Positions 1-9,615 are shown, numbered from the stretch's first letter. The stretch is DNA of 64,000 nucleotides from Clostridia bacterium (GCA_017936375.1 JAGBFR010000059.1:1-64000), one strand, 5' to 3'. Translations and numbers: made by a program. The notes: generated from the sequence alone by a model not told the origin.

Positions 1-1305
1 GATGATCTGGTCGGTGCCGGACAGATCACGCGGGGTGTAGCGGGTCATGCCGCCGTTGAACGGGTTGCCCAGGTAGAGCAGCTGGATCTGCTCCATGTCC
101 ACCAGATTGGCGCCGACCTCGGCAGCCATCTTGATGCCGTCGCCGGTGATGCCGGCAGCGTTGGTGGTCATGATGTTCTCGCCCAGAACCGGCCACTTGC
201 CGGAGGTGTTGTACTGCTCACGCATCTCGACGTTGGCAGAGAAGCCGCCGGTCGCGATGACGACGCCCTTGCTGGCGTTGATCTTCAGCGCGGAGCCGTC
301 CGGATTGGTGGCATTGACGCCAACCACGCGGCCGGTCTCGTCCATGATCAGGCTCTCGCCCTTGGTGTTGGTGAGAACGTTCTCAGCGCCGACGGTCTCC
401 ATGAAGACCTTGATATAGCCGGTGCCCATGGAATCCAGGGAACCGTGGGTGCGCTGATAGAGGGAGCCGGCGCCCTGACCGATCACGTCAGAGAACTGCA
501 TGCCGAGGCTCTTGAGCCACTCGAGGCCCGGGAAAGCGTTGTTAGCCAGCACCTTGACCAGATCCAGATTGGCAACCTTATCTCCGCCGTTCCAGGTCTG
601 CAGGGCGTACCAGTTGGCAGAGTCGAACAGGCCGACGGAACCGTTGGCAACATAAGCGTCGAAGTCCGCCTTCACGGCAGCCTGCAGCTCGGCGTGCTCG
701 TCGCTCACCGGAGCCTCAGCCAGCGCGGTCTCGACCAGAGACTTGACGCTGTCGGACATCTCAACCTTCTCCTGGAGCTCAGCATCCGGGCTGTTGTAGA
801 TGCCGCCGCAGATGATGGAGTTGCCGCCGACGGTGCCCATCTTCTCGATAACGATGACGGAAGCGCCGCTCTGGGTAGCAGCAGTCGCAGCAGCGAGGCC
901 GGCGCCGCCCGCACCGACGACAACGACGTCAGCGGTCAGCTCGGTCGCATAGGTGACCTCAGCAGCCTTGAGGGCCTCGACGTCCAGGCCGGCAGCAGCA
1001 GCGGCAGCCTCAACGGCGGTCAGCAGGGCGTTGGAGGTCATGGTCGCGCCGGCGACGGCGTCAACCGCCAGAGACTGGTTGGCGATGATGGCGTCCGGGA
1101 TCTGGGCAAAAGCCGGATCGGAGATGCCAGCGGTCTCGTTGTGGGAGACGACCTCGATCGCAGTGATCTTGCCGTCCTCGACAGTGATGGCGACCTTCAG
1201 CTCGCCGCCCATGCCGGTGCCGACGCCCTCAAAGGTGTCAGCCATCGCGACGACGCTGGTCATCAGCATCGCCACAGCCAGAAGAATACCAAGGAACTTC
1301 TTCAT
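1..1305 (-). CDS. Exported FMN/FAD flavoprotein reductase (fumarate/urocanate reductase-like), 3' part missing
   Basis: The visible 435 codons start at an ATG with a typical export signal (MKKFLGILLAVAMLMTSVV), then an FMN-binding domain of about 80 residues with the AGATMTS form of the covalent FMN attachment motif (the site modified by ApbE). A FAD-binding fumarate-reductase-type domain follows, with the dinucleotide motif VVVGAGGAGLAAA and then EKMGTVGGNS. There is no haem-binding CXXCH. This architecture is known for extracytoplasmic reductases that pass electrons to fumarate, urocanate or similar unsaturated acids. The substrate cannot be read here because the active-site end lies outside the window. 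It has its own promoter and is separated from malQ by a terminator. Confidence 0.85.
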   Translation of the reverse strand, partial: MKKFLGILLAVAMLMTSVVAMADTFEGVGTGMGGELKVAITVEDGKITAIEVVSHNETAGISDPAFAQIPDAIIANQSLAVDAVAGATMTSNALLTAVEAAAAAAGLDVEALKAAEVTYATELTADVVVVGAGGAGLAAATAATQSGASVIVIEKMGTVGGNSIICGGIYNSPDAELQEKVEMSDSVKSLVETALAEAPVSDEHAELQAAVKADFDAYVANGSVGLFDSANWYALQTWNGGDKVANLDLVKVLANNAFPGLEWLKSLGMQFSDVIGQGAGSLYQRTHGSLDSMGTGYIKVFMETVGAENVLTNTKGESLIMDETGRVVGVNATNPDGSALKINASKGVVIATGGFSANVEMREQYNTSGKWPVLGENIMTTNAAGITGDGIKMAAEVGANLVDMEQIQLLYLGNPFNGGMTRYTPRDLSGTDQII

Positions 1306-1371
1306 ATGGGTTTCCTTCCTTTCCTATCGGTATATGCGCCTGTACAGATACAGGTTTCATACCCGCGGGGG

Positions 1372-1400
1372 ATTATACCACTTTGTTAATGAATTTGCAA
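1372..1400 (-). promoter_or_regulatory. Sigma-A promoter of the flavoprotein gene
   Basis: Reading the minus strand, TTGCAA at 1400-1395 is followed after 17 bp by TATAAT at 1377-1372, which is preceded by TGG (extended -10). The leader contains a short hairpin (CCTGTA/TACAGG, 1339-1354) before the start codon. Confidence 0.7.
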
Positions 1401-1437
1401 TGTTTCAGGCAGGAAAGGTTTTCATGTCAAGCCGTAC

Positions 1438-1471
1438 AAAAATGCACACATCCACAAAGGAATGTGTGCAT
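1438..1471 (-). terminator. Rho-independent terminator after malQ
   Basis: A perfect 10-bp stem (ATGCACACAT / ATGTGTGCAT) with a 10-nt loop is followed on the minus strand by a run of five T. It lies 16 bases past the malQ stop codon. Confidence 0.8.
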
Positions 1472-1486
1472 CATATTCTACGATTC

Positions 1487-3055
1487 TCAGGCTTCGGCAG
1501 CTTCCGTCTCCGCCTTCGCGCGGGCCGCGTTGACGAGCTCCTCGTTCGCCCAGTTCATCCGGCCGTAGCGGCGGGTGACGGCGAGAATCTCGTCGTTGAC
1601 CTCGTCGATCAGCAGCTCTGCCTTCACCCTCCAGCGCCAGTTGACGCCGACGGTGGACGGCTGGTTCATGCGGCAGCTGTTGTCAAGGCCGAGGTAATCC
1701 TGAATCGGGACGATGCAGGTCTCGCCGCAGCTGCGCATAGCGGCGGCGATCACGCTGCGGTAGAGCTCCTCATCCGGCGTATAGCGATCGCACAGATAAT
1801 CGCGGACCATCGCGCGCATCTCCTTGCTCAGGCCGGCGAGCCAGCCGGCAGCCGTCTCGTTATCGTGCGTGCCGGTGTAGACCACGCAGTTGCGCACGTA
1901 GTTGTGCGGCAGGTAGTCGTTGCCCGCGCCGACGTCGCCCTCGTCAAAGGCAAACTGGAAGACCTTCATATTCGGGAAGCCGCTCTCGCGCACCAGCTGG
2001 CGCACGGACTCGGTCATCAGGCCCAGATCCTCCGCGATGATATGATGGCGGCCGAGGCGGTACTCGATCGTGCGGAAGAGATCAATGCCCGGGCCCTTCT
2101 CCCAATGGCCGCTCAGCGCGGATTCCGCCGTCGCCGGGATGGAGAAGTACTCGTCAAAGCCGCGGAAGTGATCAATGCGCACCACGTCATACAGACGGAA
2201 GCTCTGCCACATACGGGAGACCCACCACTCAAAGCCGGTGGCGCGATGGTAGTCCCAGCGGTAAAGCGGATTCTTCCAGATCTGGCCGGTGGCGGAGAAG
2301 GAATCCGGCGGGCAGCCGGCGATGGCGGTGGGCACATTGCCCTCGCCCAGCTGGAACAGCTCCGGATGCGCCCAGATATCCGCGCTGTCCGGGGAGACAT
2401 AGATCGGGATATCGCCGACGATCAGGATGTTCTTCGCGTTGGCGTAGGCCTTGAGCGCCTGCCACTGCTCGAAGAACTTGAACTGCATGTAGTACTGGAA
2501 CTCGACCTCATAATACAGCGTGCGGCGGTAGTAATCCAGCGCAAAGCCCCAGTGCATGCGGATATCCTCCGGCCACTCGGTCCACTCCTTGCCGCCGAAG
2601 AAATTCTTCACCGCCATGAACAGCGCATAATCGGCCAGCCACCAGCTGTTGTCATGCAGGAACTGCTGATATGCCGTGCTGTGGCTGATATTGCTGCGCT
2701 CGTAGGCCTTGCGCAGCAGCGCAAAGCGATTGACATGCAGCTTCTCATAGTCAACGTCCGTCGCAGAGCTGCCAAAGTCCGTGCTGTCGCATTCCTCGCG
2801 GGTGAGCACGCCCTCCTCCACCAGCGCATCAAGGCTGATGAAATACGGGTTGCCGGCAAACGCGGAGAAGGACTGATACGGGGAGTCGTCGGACTTGCCG
2901 TAGCTCGTCGGGCCCAGCGGCAGAATCTGCCAGTAGGTCTGGCCAGCCTTCGCCAGCCAGTCCACGAAGTCATACGCGCTCTTGTCAAAGCAGCCGATGC
3001 CATAGCGGGACGGCAGGCTGGAGACGGCGAGCAGAACGCCTGCGGAACGATTCAT
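1487..3055 (-). CDS. malQ: 4-alpha-glucanotransferase (amylomaltase, GH77)
   Basis: A 522-residue GH77 enzyme, which transfers alpha-1,4-glucan segments between maltodextrins and releases glucose. Family motifs are clear: the N-terminal SGVLL/SLPS-like opening (RSAGVLLAVSSLPSRYGIG), the nucleophile region VRIDHFRGFDEYF near residue 290, AEDLG near 340 and GTHDNETAAGW near 397. Length is normal for a short bacterial MalQ. The ATG has AGGAGATG upstream. It is the last gene of a run pulA, debranching enzyme, glgP, malQ, all pointing the same way, so it probably completes cytoplasmic breakdown of glycogen or imported maltodextrin together with glgP. Confidence 0.95.
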   Translation of the reverse strand: MNRSAGVLLAVSSLPSRYGIGCFDKSAYDFVDWLAKAGQTYWQILPLGPTSYGKSDDSPYQSFSAFAGNPYFISLDALVEEGVLTREECDSTDFGSSATDVDYEKLHVNRFALLRKAYERSNISHSTAYQQFLHDNSWWLADYALFMAVKNFFGGKEWTEWPEDIRMHWGFALDYYRRTLYYEVEFQYYMQFKFFEQWQALKAYANAKNILIVGDIPIYVSPDSADIWAHPELFQLGEGNVPTAIAGCPPDSFSATGQIWKNPLYRWDYHRATGFEWWVSRMWQSFRLYDVVRIDHFRGFDEYFSIPATAESALSGHWEKGPGIDLFRTIEYRLGRHHIIAEDLGLMTESVRQLVRESGFPNMKVFQFAFDEGDVGAGNDYLPHNYVRNCVVYTGTHDNETAAGWLAGLSKEMRAMVRDYLCDRYTPDEELYRSVIAAAMRSCGETCIVPIQDYLGLDNSCRMNQPSTVGVNWRWRVKAELLIDEVNDEILAVTRRYGRMNWANEELVNAARAKAETEAAEA

Positions 3056-3078
3056 ATTCAGACATCTCCTTTGTGATC

Positions 3079-3101
3079 CGCCCGCCGGATCAGGCGGGCG
3101 G
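3079..3101 (-). other. Intercistronic hairpin between glgP and malQ
   Basis: A GC-rich inverted repeat (CCGCCCGCC / GGCGGGCGG) sits between the glgP stop and the malQ start. It lacks a following T-run, so mRNA protection or partial attenuation is more likely than full termination. Confidence 0.45.
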
Positions 3102-3139
3102 CAGATTCAGATACCGGGCGGCTTCAGAGCAGCTGGCGC

Positions 3140-5395
3140 TTACAGATGCCAGACGTCCTCGTTATACTGGGCGATCGTCCTGTCAGAAGAGAAGTAGCCG
3201 GACTTGGCGATATTCACCAGCATCATCCTCGCCCATGCCATCCTGTCTTCATAGCGGGCGAAGAGCGCTTCCTTGGTCTTGATGTACTCCTCAAGATCCA
3301 GCAGCGCCATGAAGTAGTCCTTGCCGGAGATTTCCTTGTACAGGCGCTCCAGACACGTCTTGTCGCCGATGTCCTTCATCGGCTTGCTGACGATGAAATC
3401 GACAAGGCGCTTGATCATCGGATTGGCGCACATGGCCTTCGGGCTGTAGCTGCCGTTGGCATACAGGGCGATGACCTCATCGGACTTGCGGCCGAAGATC
3501 GCGATATTCTCCTCGCCGACCAGCTGCGCGATCTCCACGTTCGCGCCGTCCAGCGTGCCAAGGGTCACGGCGCCGTTGAGCATGAACGTCATGTTGCCGG
3601 TGCCGGAGGCTTCCTTGGAGGCCAGAGAGATCTGCTCGGAGATGTCGCAGGCCGGGATCACACGCGCCGCCTTGGCGACGTTGTAGTTCTCCAGCATGAC
3701 GATGCGCAGATGGCGGCGCACCTGCGGATCGGAGGCGACCAGCTTGCTCAGGCAGAGGATCAGATGGATGATGTCCTTCGCGGTGGTGTACGCCGGGGCG
3801 GCCTTCGCGCCGAAGATCATGGTGATCGGGCGCTTCGGGATGTTGCCGGCCTTGATGTCCAGATACTTATAGATCGCGTAGAGCGCGTTCATCTGCTGGC
3901 GCTTGTACTCGTGCAGACGCTTGACCTGCACATCGTAGATCGCGTCGGCGTCGATGCTGATATTCTGGGTATGGAACAGGAAGTCAACGAACTGCTTCTT
4001 CTGCTCCATCTTGATATCGAGCAGGCGGCGCAGCACCGTCTCATCGTCGATATAGCGCAGCAGGTCCTCGAGCTTGGAGGCGTCCTTCTTGAACTCCGGC
4101 CCGATGAGCTCCTCGATCATCTGCGCCAGCGGCTGGTTGCAGTGCAGCAGCCAACGGCGGAAGGTGATGCCATTGGTCTTGTTGTTGAACTTCTCCGGGT
4201 AGATGTCGTAGAACGGACGCAGCTCAGACTCCTTGAGGATCTCGGTATGCAGGGCGGCAACACCGTTGACGCTGTAGCCGAAATGAATGTCGATGTGCGC
4301 CATGTGGATCTTGTCGTTCTTATCGATGATCTGCACGGCGGGATCGCTGTACTTCGCGCGGACGCGGCTGTCCAGCTCGCGGATGATGGGCATGATGCAC
4401 GGCGCAGCCTTCTCGATGAAGGCGACCGGCCACTTCTCCAGCGCCTCGGCGAGGATGGTGTGGTTGGTGTAGGCGCAGGTCAGGCTCACCTCGCGGACGG
4501 CGTCGTCCATGCTCATGCCGCGCGCAGTCAGCAGGCGGATAAGCTCCGGGATGATCATCGTCGGATGGGTGTCGTTGATCTGCACGACGACATGCTTGTG
4601 TAGGTCGTTGATGGAATAGCCGCGCTCCTCCAGCTCCTTGAGGATCAGCTGCGCGGTGCAGGAGACCATGAAGTACTGCTGATAGACGCGCAGCAGACGG
4701 CCGGCGTCGTCGCTGTCATCCGGGTAGAGGAACAGCGTCAGGCAGCGCTCAAAGTCCGTCTTGTCAAAGGAGATGCCCTCCTTGACGAGGCTCTCGTCCA
4801 CGGTATCAAGGTCGAACAGATGCAGCGTGTTCCTGCCGCCCTGCGCGCCCGGCACGTCGATGTCATACATGACGGAGGTCACGGTGCGGTCGCCCAGCTG
4901 CACGGGGAACTGCACGTCGGTGCGGCGCAGCCAGCTGTCCTCCGTGATCCACGGGTCCTTCTGCTCCTGCTGCTTGTAGTTGGCAAAGCGCTGGCGGAAG
5001 AGGCCGTTGTGGTAATTGAGACCCGCGCCGTCGCCGCAGAGACCCAGCGCCGCAATAGAATCAAGGAAGCATGCGGCAAGCCTGCCCAGACCGCCGTTGC
5101 CGAGGGACGGCTCGTTCTCCGCCTCCTCAATCTCCTCCAGCGTCACGCCGTGCGCGGCGAGGACAGCCTTCGCCTCGTCAAACAGACCGAGGTTGATCAG
5201 GTTATTGGAGAGCAGCTTGCCAATCAGGAACTCGGCGGAGACGTAGTACAGCTTGCGCTCACCCTGAATCTTCGGGCGGTTGGCCATCTCCTCCTTGGTC
5301 AGGAAGAGCAGCGCCGTGTACATTTCGTTCTTCGTCGCGGTATCGAGCGTCTTGCCGAAGCGCTCGCTCAGGATACTTTGAAGCCTGGCTTCCAT
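3140..5395 (-). CDS. glgP: Glycogen/alpha-glucan phosphorylase (GT35) with altered PLP site
   Basis: A 751-residue GT35 phosphorylase, which releases glucose-1-phosphate from the non-reducing ends of alpha-1,4-glucans. Recognisable blocks include [45 protein letters not shown] and DGANVEI. It is somewhat shorter than the 800 or more residues of many homologues. The odd point is the PLP attachment block, which reads [15 protein letters not shown]. The position that is the Schiff-base lysine in the PS00102 pattern (Lys680 of rabbit muscle phosphorylase) is Thr603, codon ACG at 3589-3587. Either this branch binds PLP differently or the enzyme is impaired. The reading frame is intact and the gene sits in an otherwise complete glucan-degrading cluster. 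Confidence 0.93.
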   Translation of the reverse strand: MEARLQSILSERFGKTLDTATKNEMYTALLFLTKEEMANRPKIQGERKLYYVSAEFLIGKLLSNNLINLGLFDEAKAVLAAHGVTLEEIEEAENEPSLGNGGLGRLAACFLDSIAALGLCGDGAGLNYHNGLFRQRFANYKQQEQKDPWITEDSWLRRTDVQFPVQLGDRTVTSVMYDIDVPGAQGGRNTLHLFDLDTVDESLVKEGISFDKTDFERCLTLFLYPDDSDDAGRLLRVYQQYFMVSCTAQLILKELEERGYSINDLHKHVVVQINDTHPTMIIPELIRLLTARGMSMDDAVREVSLTCAYTNHTILAEALEKWPVAFIEKAAPCIMPIIRELDSRVRAKYSDPAVQIIDKNDKIHMAHIDIHFGYSVNGVAALHTEILKESELRPFYDIYPEKFNNKTNGITFRRWLLHCNQPLAQMIEELIGPEFKKDASKLEDLLRYIDDETVLRRLLDIKMEQKKQFVDFLFHTQNISIDADAIYDVQVKRLHEYKRQQMNALYAIYKYLDIKAGNIPKRPITMIFGAKAAPAYTTAKDIIHLILCLSKLVASDPQVRRHLRIVMLENYNVAKAARVIPACDISEQISLASKEASGTGNMTFMLNGAVTLGTLDGANVEIAQLVGEENIAIFGRKSDEVIALYANGSYSPKAMCANPMIKRLVDFIVSKPMKDIGDKTCLERLYKEISGKDYFMALLDLEEYIKTKEALFARYEDRMAWARMMLVNIAKSGYFSSDRTIAQYNEDVWHL

Positions 5396-5448
5396 TGATG
5401 ATATCTTCCTTTCTTTATAGACAGAAAACGACAGCCTGCCAATTCAGG

Positions 5449-5463
5449 CGGTAACGTTTCCAA
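5449..5463 (-). promoter_or_regulatory. Catabolite-responsive (cre/CcpA-type) operator before glgP
   Basis: The minus strand reads TTGGAAACGTTACCG, which matches the cre consensus WTGNAANCGNWNNCW at 14 of 15 positions. It lies downstream of the predicted promoter and upstream of the glgP start, a place where bound CcpA would block elongation. A local LacI-family maltose regulator could use a similar site. Confidence 0.6.
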
Positions 5464-5488
5464 CACATGGTAAAATGATCCGCTGAAC

Positions 5489-5517
5489 ATTTTATCATGA
5501 ATCCTGCCAGATGTCAC
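5489..5517 (-). promoter_or_regulatory. Promoter of glgP-malQ
   Basis: The minus strand has GTGACA at 5517-5512, a 17-bp spacer and TAAAAT at 5494-5489. It lies in the roughly 200-bp gap between the debranching enzyme stop and glgP, giving glgP-malQ their own transcription start. Confidence 0.6.
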
Positions 5518-5596
5518 GATGCAAAAAAGCCGAATTCTTAACGGAAATCATCCACATATCGACAAAGTTTTGCGCTTTCCGCAAGCACAGCCTTCG

Positions 5597-7546
5597 TCAG
5601 CCGCGCTCTATGCGCTCCAGCGCCTCGTATACGCGCAGCATCTCGCCCACGCTCCACGCCTGCGCAAAGCAGCCCTGCGAGCGGCCGGGCGTCAGGCCGT
5701 CGTAGATTTCCGGCAGCTGCCCTGCGCAGCCCTCAATAAGCATCGCCTCCATGGGCTCGAGCATCCGCCGCACGCAGGCCGCCGCCTCGCGGGTCTGCCC
5801 CTGCACCTTGAGCTGCGCCAGATAGTATGCCCCGAGGGGGAAGGGCCATACCGTGCCCTGATGATACGCCATGTCGCGCTCCGCCTGCGGCCCGCCGTAT
5901 GCCGGATGGAACTGCGGATCCTCCGGCGAGAGCGTGCGCAGCCCGCAGGGGGTATACAGATGGCGGTACACGCAGTCAACCACGCTGCGCTCCTGCTCCG
6001 GCGTGAGCATGGTGAAGGGCATCGTCACCGCCCAGATCTGGTTGCAGCGGATCTGGTCATCCGCCGCCGTCCCGGAGACGACATCGCGCAGGTATCCCTC
6101 TTTCTTCCTATAAAATGCGCGGATGAACGAGGCCTTTGCCTTCTTTGCCAGCGCGGCATATCCGCTGCCGTCCGCGCCGCATAGGGGCGCAAACCGCTCC
6201 ATGATCCGCAGCGCGCTGTACCAGTAGGCGTTGATCTCCACAGGCTTTCCATGGCGCGGCGTGGGCAGTATCTCCCCCACGCGCACGTCCATCCATGTCA
6301 CCTGATCCAGCCCATGCCCCGCGCGGATCAGCCCGTCGCTGTCCATCGCAATGCCATGGCGCGTGCCCTCCCGGTAGGCGCGCACGATGCGCTCCATCAC
6401 CGGCCATGCCTCGCGCACAAAGGCGTCGTCGCCCGTGCGCTCATGATACATGTGGATGACATTGATCAGCAGCAGCGCCGCGTCGGCGGTGTTGTACATC
6501 GGCTCCTGCGAGCCCTCGGGGAAGAGATTGGGCACGAGGCCGTCCCGCTCATAGGCGAGGAACGTGCGCAGGATGCTCGCCGCCTCCTCCGTTCTGCCGC
6601 AGGCCAGCACGCAGCCCGGCAGCGCGATCATCGTATCGCGCCCCCAGTCGCCGAAGAACGGATAGCCCGCCACGATCGTGCTGCCGCCGGTGGAGTCGCG
6701 CCTTGTGATAAAGGCGTCCGCGCTCACAGCCAGCTGCCGCGCGACGGGATCCGTCAGCGAACATTGCGCCTCAAGCGCAGCGCAGCGCGCCGCCATGCCG
6801 TCAAAGATTTCCGCGCAGGACGCTGCAGACGGCGAATCCGAGAAGACGATCTCCATAACAGCCGTCTCCCCCGGCGCCACGCGCACGCTGTCGATGCACA
6901 CAGGCGAGAAGGCGAGCCCCTTCGCCGGTCGGCCATCACAGGCATCGTGCGGGTAGGACAGCTGCTCCCACCGCGTGCGGATGCGCCGCTGCTGCCCGCT
7001 GCCCGTGATATAGACCGCCCTGCCGCCGCAGCGCACACAGCCCGTGTCGTATTCAGCCGCGGTGCGCCTTGTGCACGCCTCGCTCTTGGGCACAAACTGG
7101 AACATCGGCGTCACGCTCAGGCTGCAGGCCGCGCCGGACCGGTTCTCGATGGTATAGCGCACGGCAGCCGTGTTCTCACCATATGCCATAGCGGCGCTGC
7201 GCGTGACCTGCACGCCGCGCACATGATATGTCCAGCACGGCGCGTTGTCATAGACGAAGGACGACAGATGTTTCCACCCGTCCTCCTGCGTGCCGTCCTC
7301 AAACATCTGTGCAGAGAGGCATACGCGCTCCCTGCCGATGCGCAGCGTCTCGCTGAGCCTGTGCACAAGGGCAAAGCGGACATTCGGCGCAGCCTCCGCG
7401 GCGACAAGCACGCCCTGATCACAGCGCGATACGGAGCCCGCCGCGGACAGCGCCATATACCCGCCCAGCCCGTTGCCCAGCAGGAAGCCGTTCTCCTGCG
7501 CGCGCTCAAGGCTCGTCATCTGCTGTCTGCCGTATACGAATCTCAT
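5597..7546 (-). CDS. Glycogen debranching enzyme (amylo-alpha-1,6-glucosidase family)
   Basis: A 649-residue protein from the ATG of MRFVYGRQQM, which has an AAGGAAG ribosome binding site; the open frame upstream overlaps pulA and was not used. The N-terminal third is a beta-rich GDE_N-type domain. The rest is an (alpha/alpha)6 glycogen-debranching domain with GYPFFGDWGRDTMIALPG, NTADAALLLINVI and YHQGTVWPFPLGAY. The family removes alpha-1,6-linked glucose left after phosphorylase trimming. It begins 22 bp after the pulA stop, so the two are surely co-transcribed. Together with pulA it gives the cell two different debranching activities. Confidence 0.88.
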   Translation of the reverse strand: MRFVYGRQQMTSLERAQENGFLLGNGLGGYMALSAAGSVSRCDQGVLVAAEAAPNVRFALVHRLSETLRIGRERVCLSAQMFEDGTQEDGWKHLSSFVYDNAPCWTYHVRGVQVTRSAAMAYGENTAAVRYTIENRSGAACSLSVTPMFQFVPKSEACTRRTAAEYDTGCVRCGGRAVYITGSGQQRRIRTRWEQLSYPHDACDGRPAKGLAFSPVCIDSVRVAPGETAVMEIVFSDSPSAASCAEIFDGMAARCAALEAQCSLTDPVARQLAVSADAFITRRDSTGGSTIVAGYPFFGDWGRDTMIALPGCVLACGRTEEAASILRTFLAYERDGLVPNLFPEGSQEPMYNTADAALLLINVIHMYHERTGDDAFVREAWPVMERIVRAYREGTRHGIAMDSDGLIRAGHGLDQVTWMDVRVGEILPTPRHGKPVEINAYWYSALRIMERFAPLCGADGSGYAALAKKAKASFIRAFYRKKEGYLRDVVSGTAADDQIRCNQIWAVTMPFTMLTPEQERSVVDCVYRHLYTPCGLRTLSPEDPQFHPAYGGPQAERDMAYHQGTVWPFPLGAYYLAQLKVQGQTREAAACVRRMLEPMEAMLIEGCAGQLPEIYDGLTPGRSQGCFAQAWSVGEMLRVYEALERIERG

Positions 7547-7568
7547 ATCTGTTCTTCCTTTATGTATA

Positions 7569-9518
7569 TCAGGCGCGCAGGCCGAGGATCTTCGCGCTGC
7601 AGGGCGCAAGCTCCGTGACGCCGCTGACCGATGCGGGCTCCTGCCAGAGGAAGGAGGACTCCCCGTCCGCCAGCACATCCCAGCCACCCTGCGGCAGCGC
7701 CAGCTCCGCCGGCGCATCCGCCGTATTGACCGCCAGCATCACCCGCGCATAGCGGCTGCCGCCAGCATTGTCCATCAGCACATAGGCCGCGCCCGGCGCA
7801 ATATCCGCCGACTCGAGGATGCGCTTGTACGCGCCCTCCCGCTTGTCGGTGAAGGCCGGGATCTGCCTGCGCAGCGCAATCAGGCCGCGGTAATAATCTG
7901 CGAGGCTGCTCCGCTCCCACGCCAGCGCCCAGTCAAAGCGGTTGATCCGCAGCGGGGACTTGTAGGAGTTCTTCACGCCCAGCTTCGTGCGGCCGTACTC
8001 CTCGCCGGAGAGCATGAACATATGTCCCTGGCAGCAGTAGACGATCGCCGCCGCCAGCCTGTTGGCGCGCAGCACCTCCGGGATGGCGTTGCGGAAGCGG
8101 CGCTTAGGATCCATGGAGAGCACCAGCTTGTCAAAGAGCGTCCAGTCGTCATGGCAGGACAGGTAGCTGACCGTCTGCGACGGGGCCGCCGCGCCGTCCC
8201 GCTCGCCGGGGATTGCCCAGCCCGCCGCGCACTTGGCCAGCCAGCCCGCGCTGAAGCCGCCGCCATTGACGAAGCCGCGGCTCGCCGCGTCCATCACGCT
8301 GCCCTTCACCGCGTCGCGCGTGGCGTCGCAGAAGGCCGCCACGCCGGGATCGAGCTCGCGCAGATGCCCCTTGTCCGCCGGGTGTACGCCCGCCTTCATC
8401 GCGCTCGCGCCGCCGCACCACGGCTCGCCGAGGAGGATCTTCTCCCCCTTGCCGTAGCGCTCATCAAGCGCCGCGCGGATGCGGTTCATCAGCGGCACAT
8501 CGTGCAGGCCCATCAGGTCAAAGCGGAAGCCGTCGATGTGATACTCCTCCGCCCAGTAGAGCACGGAATCCAGAATATACCGCGCGCACATGCTGCGCTC
8601 GGACGCGGTCTCATTGCCGCAGCCGGAGCCGTTGGAGGCGCTTCCGTCCTCGTTCTGGCGGTAAAAGTACCACGGCACGGTCTTGAACAGCGCGCTGTCC
8701 AGCGAGTAGGTGTGATTGTACACCACGTCCATGATCACGCGCAGCCCGGCTCTGTGCATCGCCGCAATCGCCGCCTTCAGCTCGCGGATGCGCACCTCGC
8801 CGTGCTCCGCATCCGTCGCGTAGGAACCCTCCGGCACATTGTAGTTCACCGGGTCGTAGCCCCAGTTGAACTGCTCTGCGCCGCCCGCCTCGTCCACGGA
8901 GCCAAAGTCATACACGGGCATCAGCTGCACATGCGTGACGCCCAGCGAGCGGATATAATCAAGCCCGGTCGGGTACTTCGCCCGGCCGCAGGTCGTCCCG
9001 GCCTCGCACAGGGCGAGATACTTGCCCCGCAGCTCCGGCCTGACGCCGCTGTGCGGATCGCAGGTGAAGTCCTTGACATGCAGCTCGTAGATGATATTCT
9101 CCGCCTGCAGCGCAGGCGCGCGGTCCTGCGCCCAGCCCTCCGGCGAGCAGAGCGCATGATCCACCACCATGCTCCGCGCGCCGTTCACGCCGCAGCCCCA
9201 TGCATACGGATCGCCCGTGCGGCGCATCGCGCCGCCGACGGTCACCTCGTAATCATAATACACGCCGGCGAGGCTGCCCTGCGCCTTATGCGCATAGACG
9301 CCCCGCTCTCCGCGCCGCATGACGATACGCTCCCGGGCGGCGCCAATGCTGCCGTCGTCATAGAGGCAGAGCACGACCTGCTCCGCCGTCGGCGCCCAGA
9401 GGGTGAACGTCGTCGCCCCGCCCCCGATGCGTGCGCCAAGCGGCCCGCCGTAGTGATATTCCCTCTCAAACTCGGCGCTGTCAAACAGCGCCTTCGCCGC
9501 CTTGTCGGTGCGGTTCAT
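7569..9518 (-). CDS. pulA: Type I pullulanase (GH13, alpha-1,6 debranching)
   Basis: A 649-residue GH13 enzyme hydrolysing alpha-1,6 bonds in pullulan, limit dextrins or glycogen. An N-terminal CBM48-like domain (FTLWAPTAEQVVLCLYDDG) precedes the catalytic barrel with the type I pullulanase signature FNWGYDPVNYNVPEGSY near residue 220, VIMDVVYNHTY and the nucleophile block GFRFDLMGLHDVP near 333. There is no signal peptide, so it acts in the cytoplasm. The start chosen has GGAGGAG six bases upstream; an earlier in-frame ATG at 9581 lies at the predicted transcription start and cannot be used. It is the first gene of the glucan cluster. Confidence 0.92.
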   Translation of the reverse strand: MNRTDKAAKALFDSAEFEREYHYGGPLGARIGGGATTFTLWAPTAEQVVLCLYDDGSIGAARERIVMRRGERGVYAHKAQGSLAGVYYDYEVTVGGAMRRTGDPYAWGCGVNGARSMVVDHALCSPEGWAQDRAPALQAENIIYELHVKDFTCDPHSGVRPELRGKYLALCEAGTTCGRAKYPTGLDYIRSLGVTHVQLMPVYDFGSVDEAGGAEQFNWGYDPVNYNVPEGSYATDAEHGEVRIRELKAAIAAMHRAGLRVIMDVVYNHTYSLDSALFKTVPWYFYRQNEDGSASNGSGCGNETASERSMCARYILDSVLYWAEEYHIDGFRFDLMGLHDVPLMNRIRAALDERYGKGEKILLGEPWCGGASAMKAGVHPADKGHLRELDPGVAAFCDATRDAVKGSVMDAASRGFVNGGGFSAGWLAKCAAGWAIPGERDGAAAPSQTVSYLSCHDDWTLFDKLVLSMDPKRRFRNAIPEVLRANRLAAAIVYCCQGHMFMLSGEEYGRTKLGVKNSYKSPLRINRFDWALAWERSSLADYYRGLIALRRQIPAFTDKREGAYKRILESADIAPGAAYVLMDNAGGSRYARVMLAVNTADAPAELALPQGGWDVLADGESSFLWQEPASVSGVTELAPCSAKILGLRA

Positions 9519-9586
9519 GCTGCTCCTCCGTCCCCGCTGCATCCTTGCAGGCGCAAGCGTCGTTTCGTAAAGTTTCGACATGATCA

Positions 9587-9615
9587 AGTATATGCGCTGC
9601 AAAGGATTTCGTCAA
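9587..9615 (-). promoter_or_regulatory. Sigma-A promoter of pulA and the debranching gene
   Basis: The minus strand reads TTGACG at 9615-9610, a 17-bp spacer and TATACT at 9592-9587. It is divergent from the promoter at 9666-9694. Confidence 0.75.

Noticed and set aside
953..3076. Long plus-strand open frame opposite the flavoprotein and malQ genes
   Set aside because: It has no family motifs, no ribosome binding site and is the antisense of clear genes. In this GC-rich sequence long antisense frames are common (also 3146-4603, 6251-9686, 36131-38476, 38988-41375, 59002-61263).
5597..7717. 706-residue version of the debranching enzyme
   Set aside because: The extra 57 codons overlap pulA in another frame and are Arg/Ser-rich shadow sequence; the ATG at 7546 has the better site.
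9519..9581. Earlier ATG start for pulA at 9581
   Set aside because: It lies at the predicted transcription start and lacks a ribosome binding site; the ATG at 9518 has GGAGGAG.
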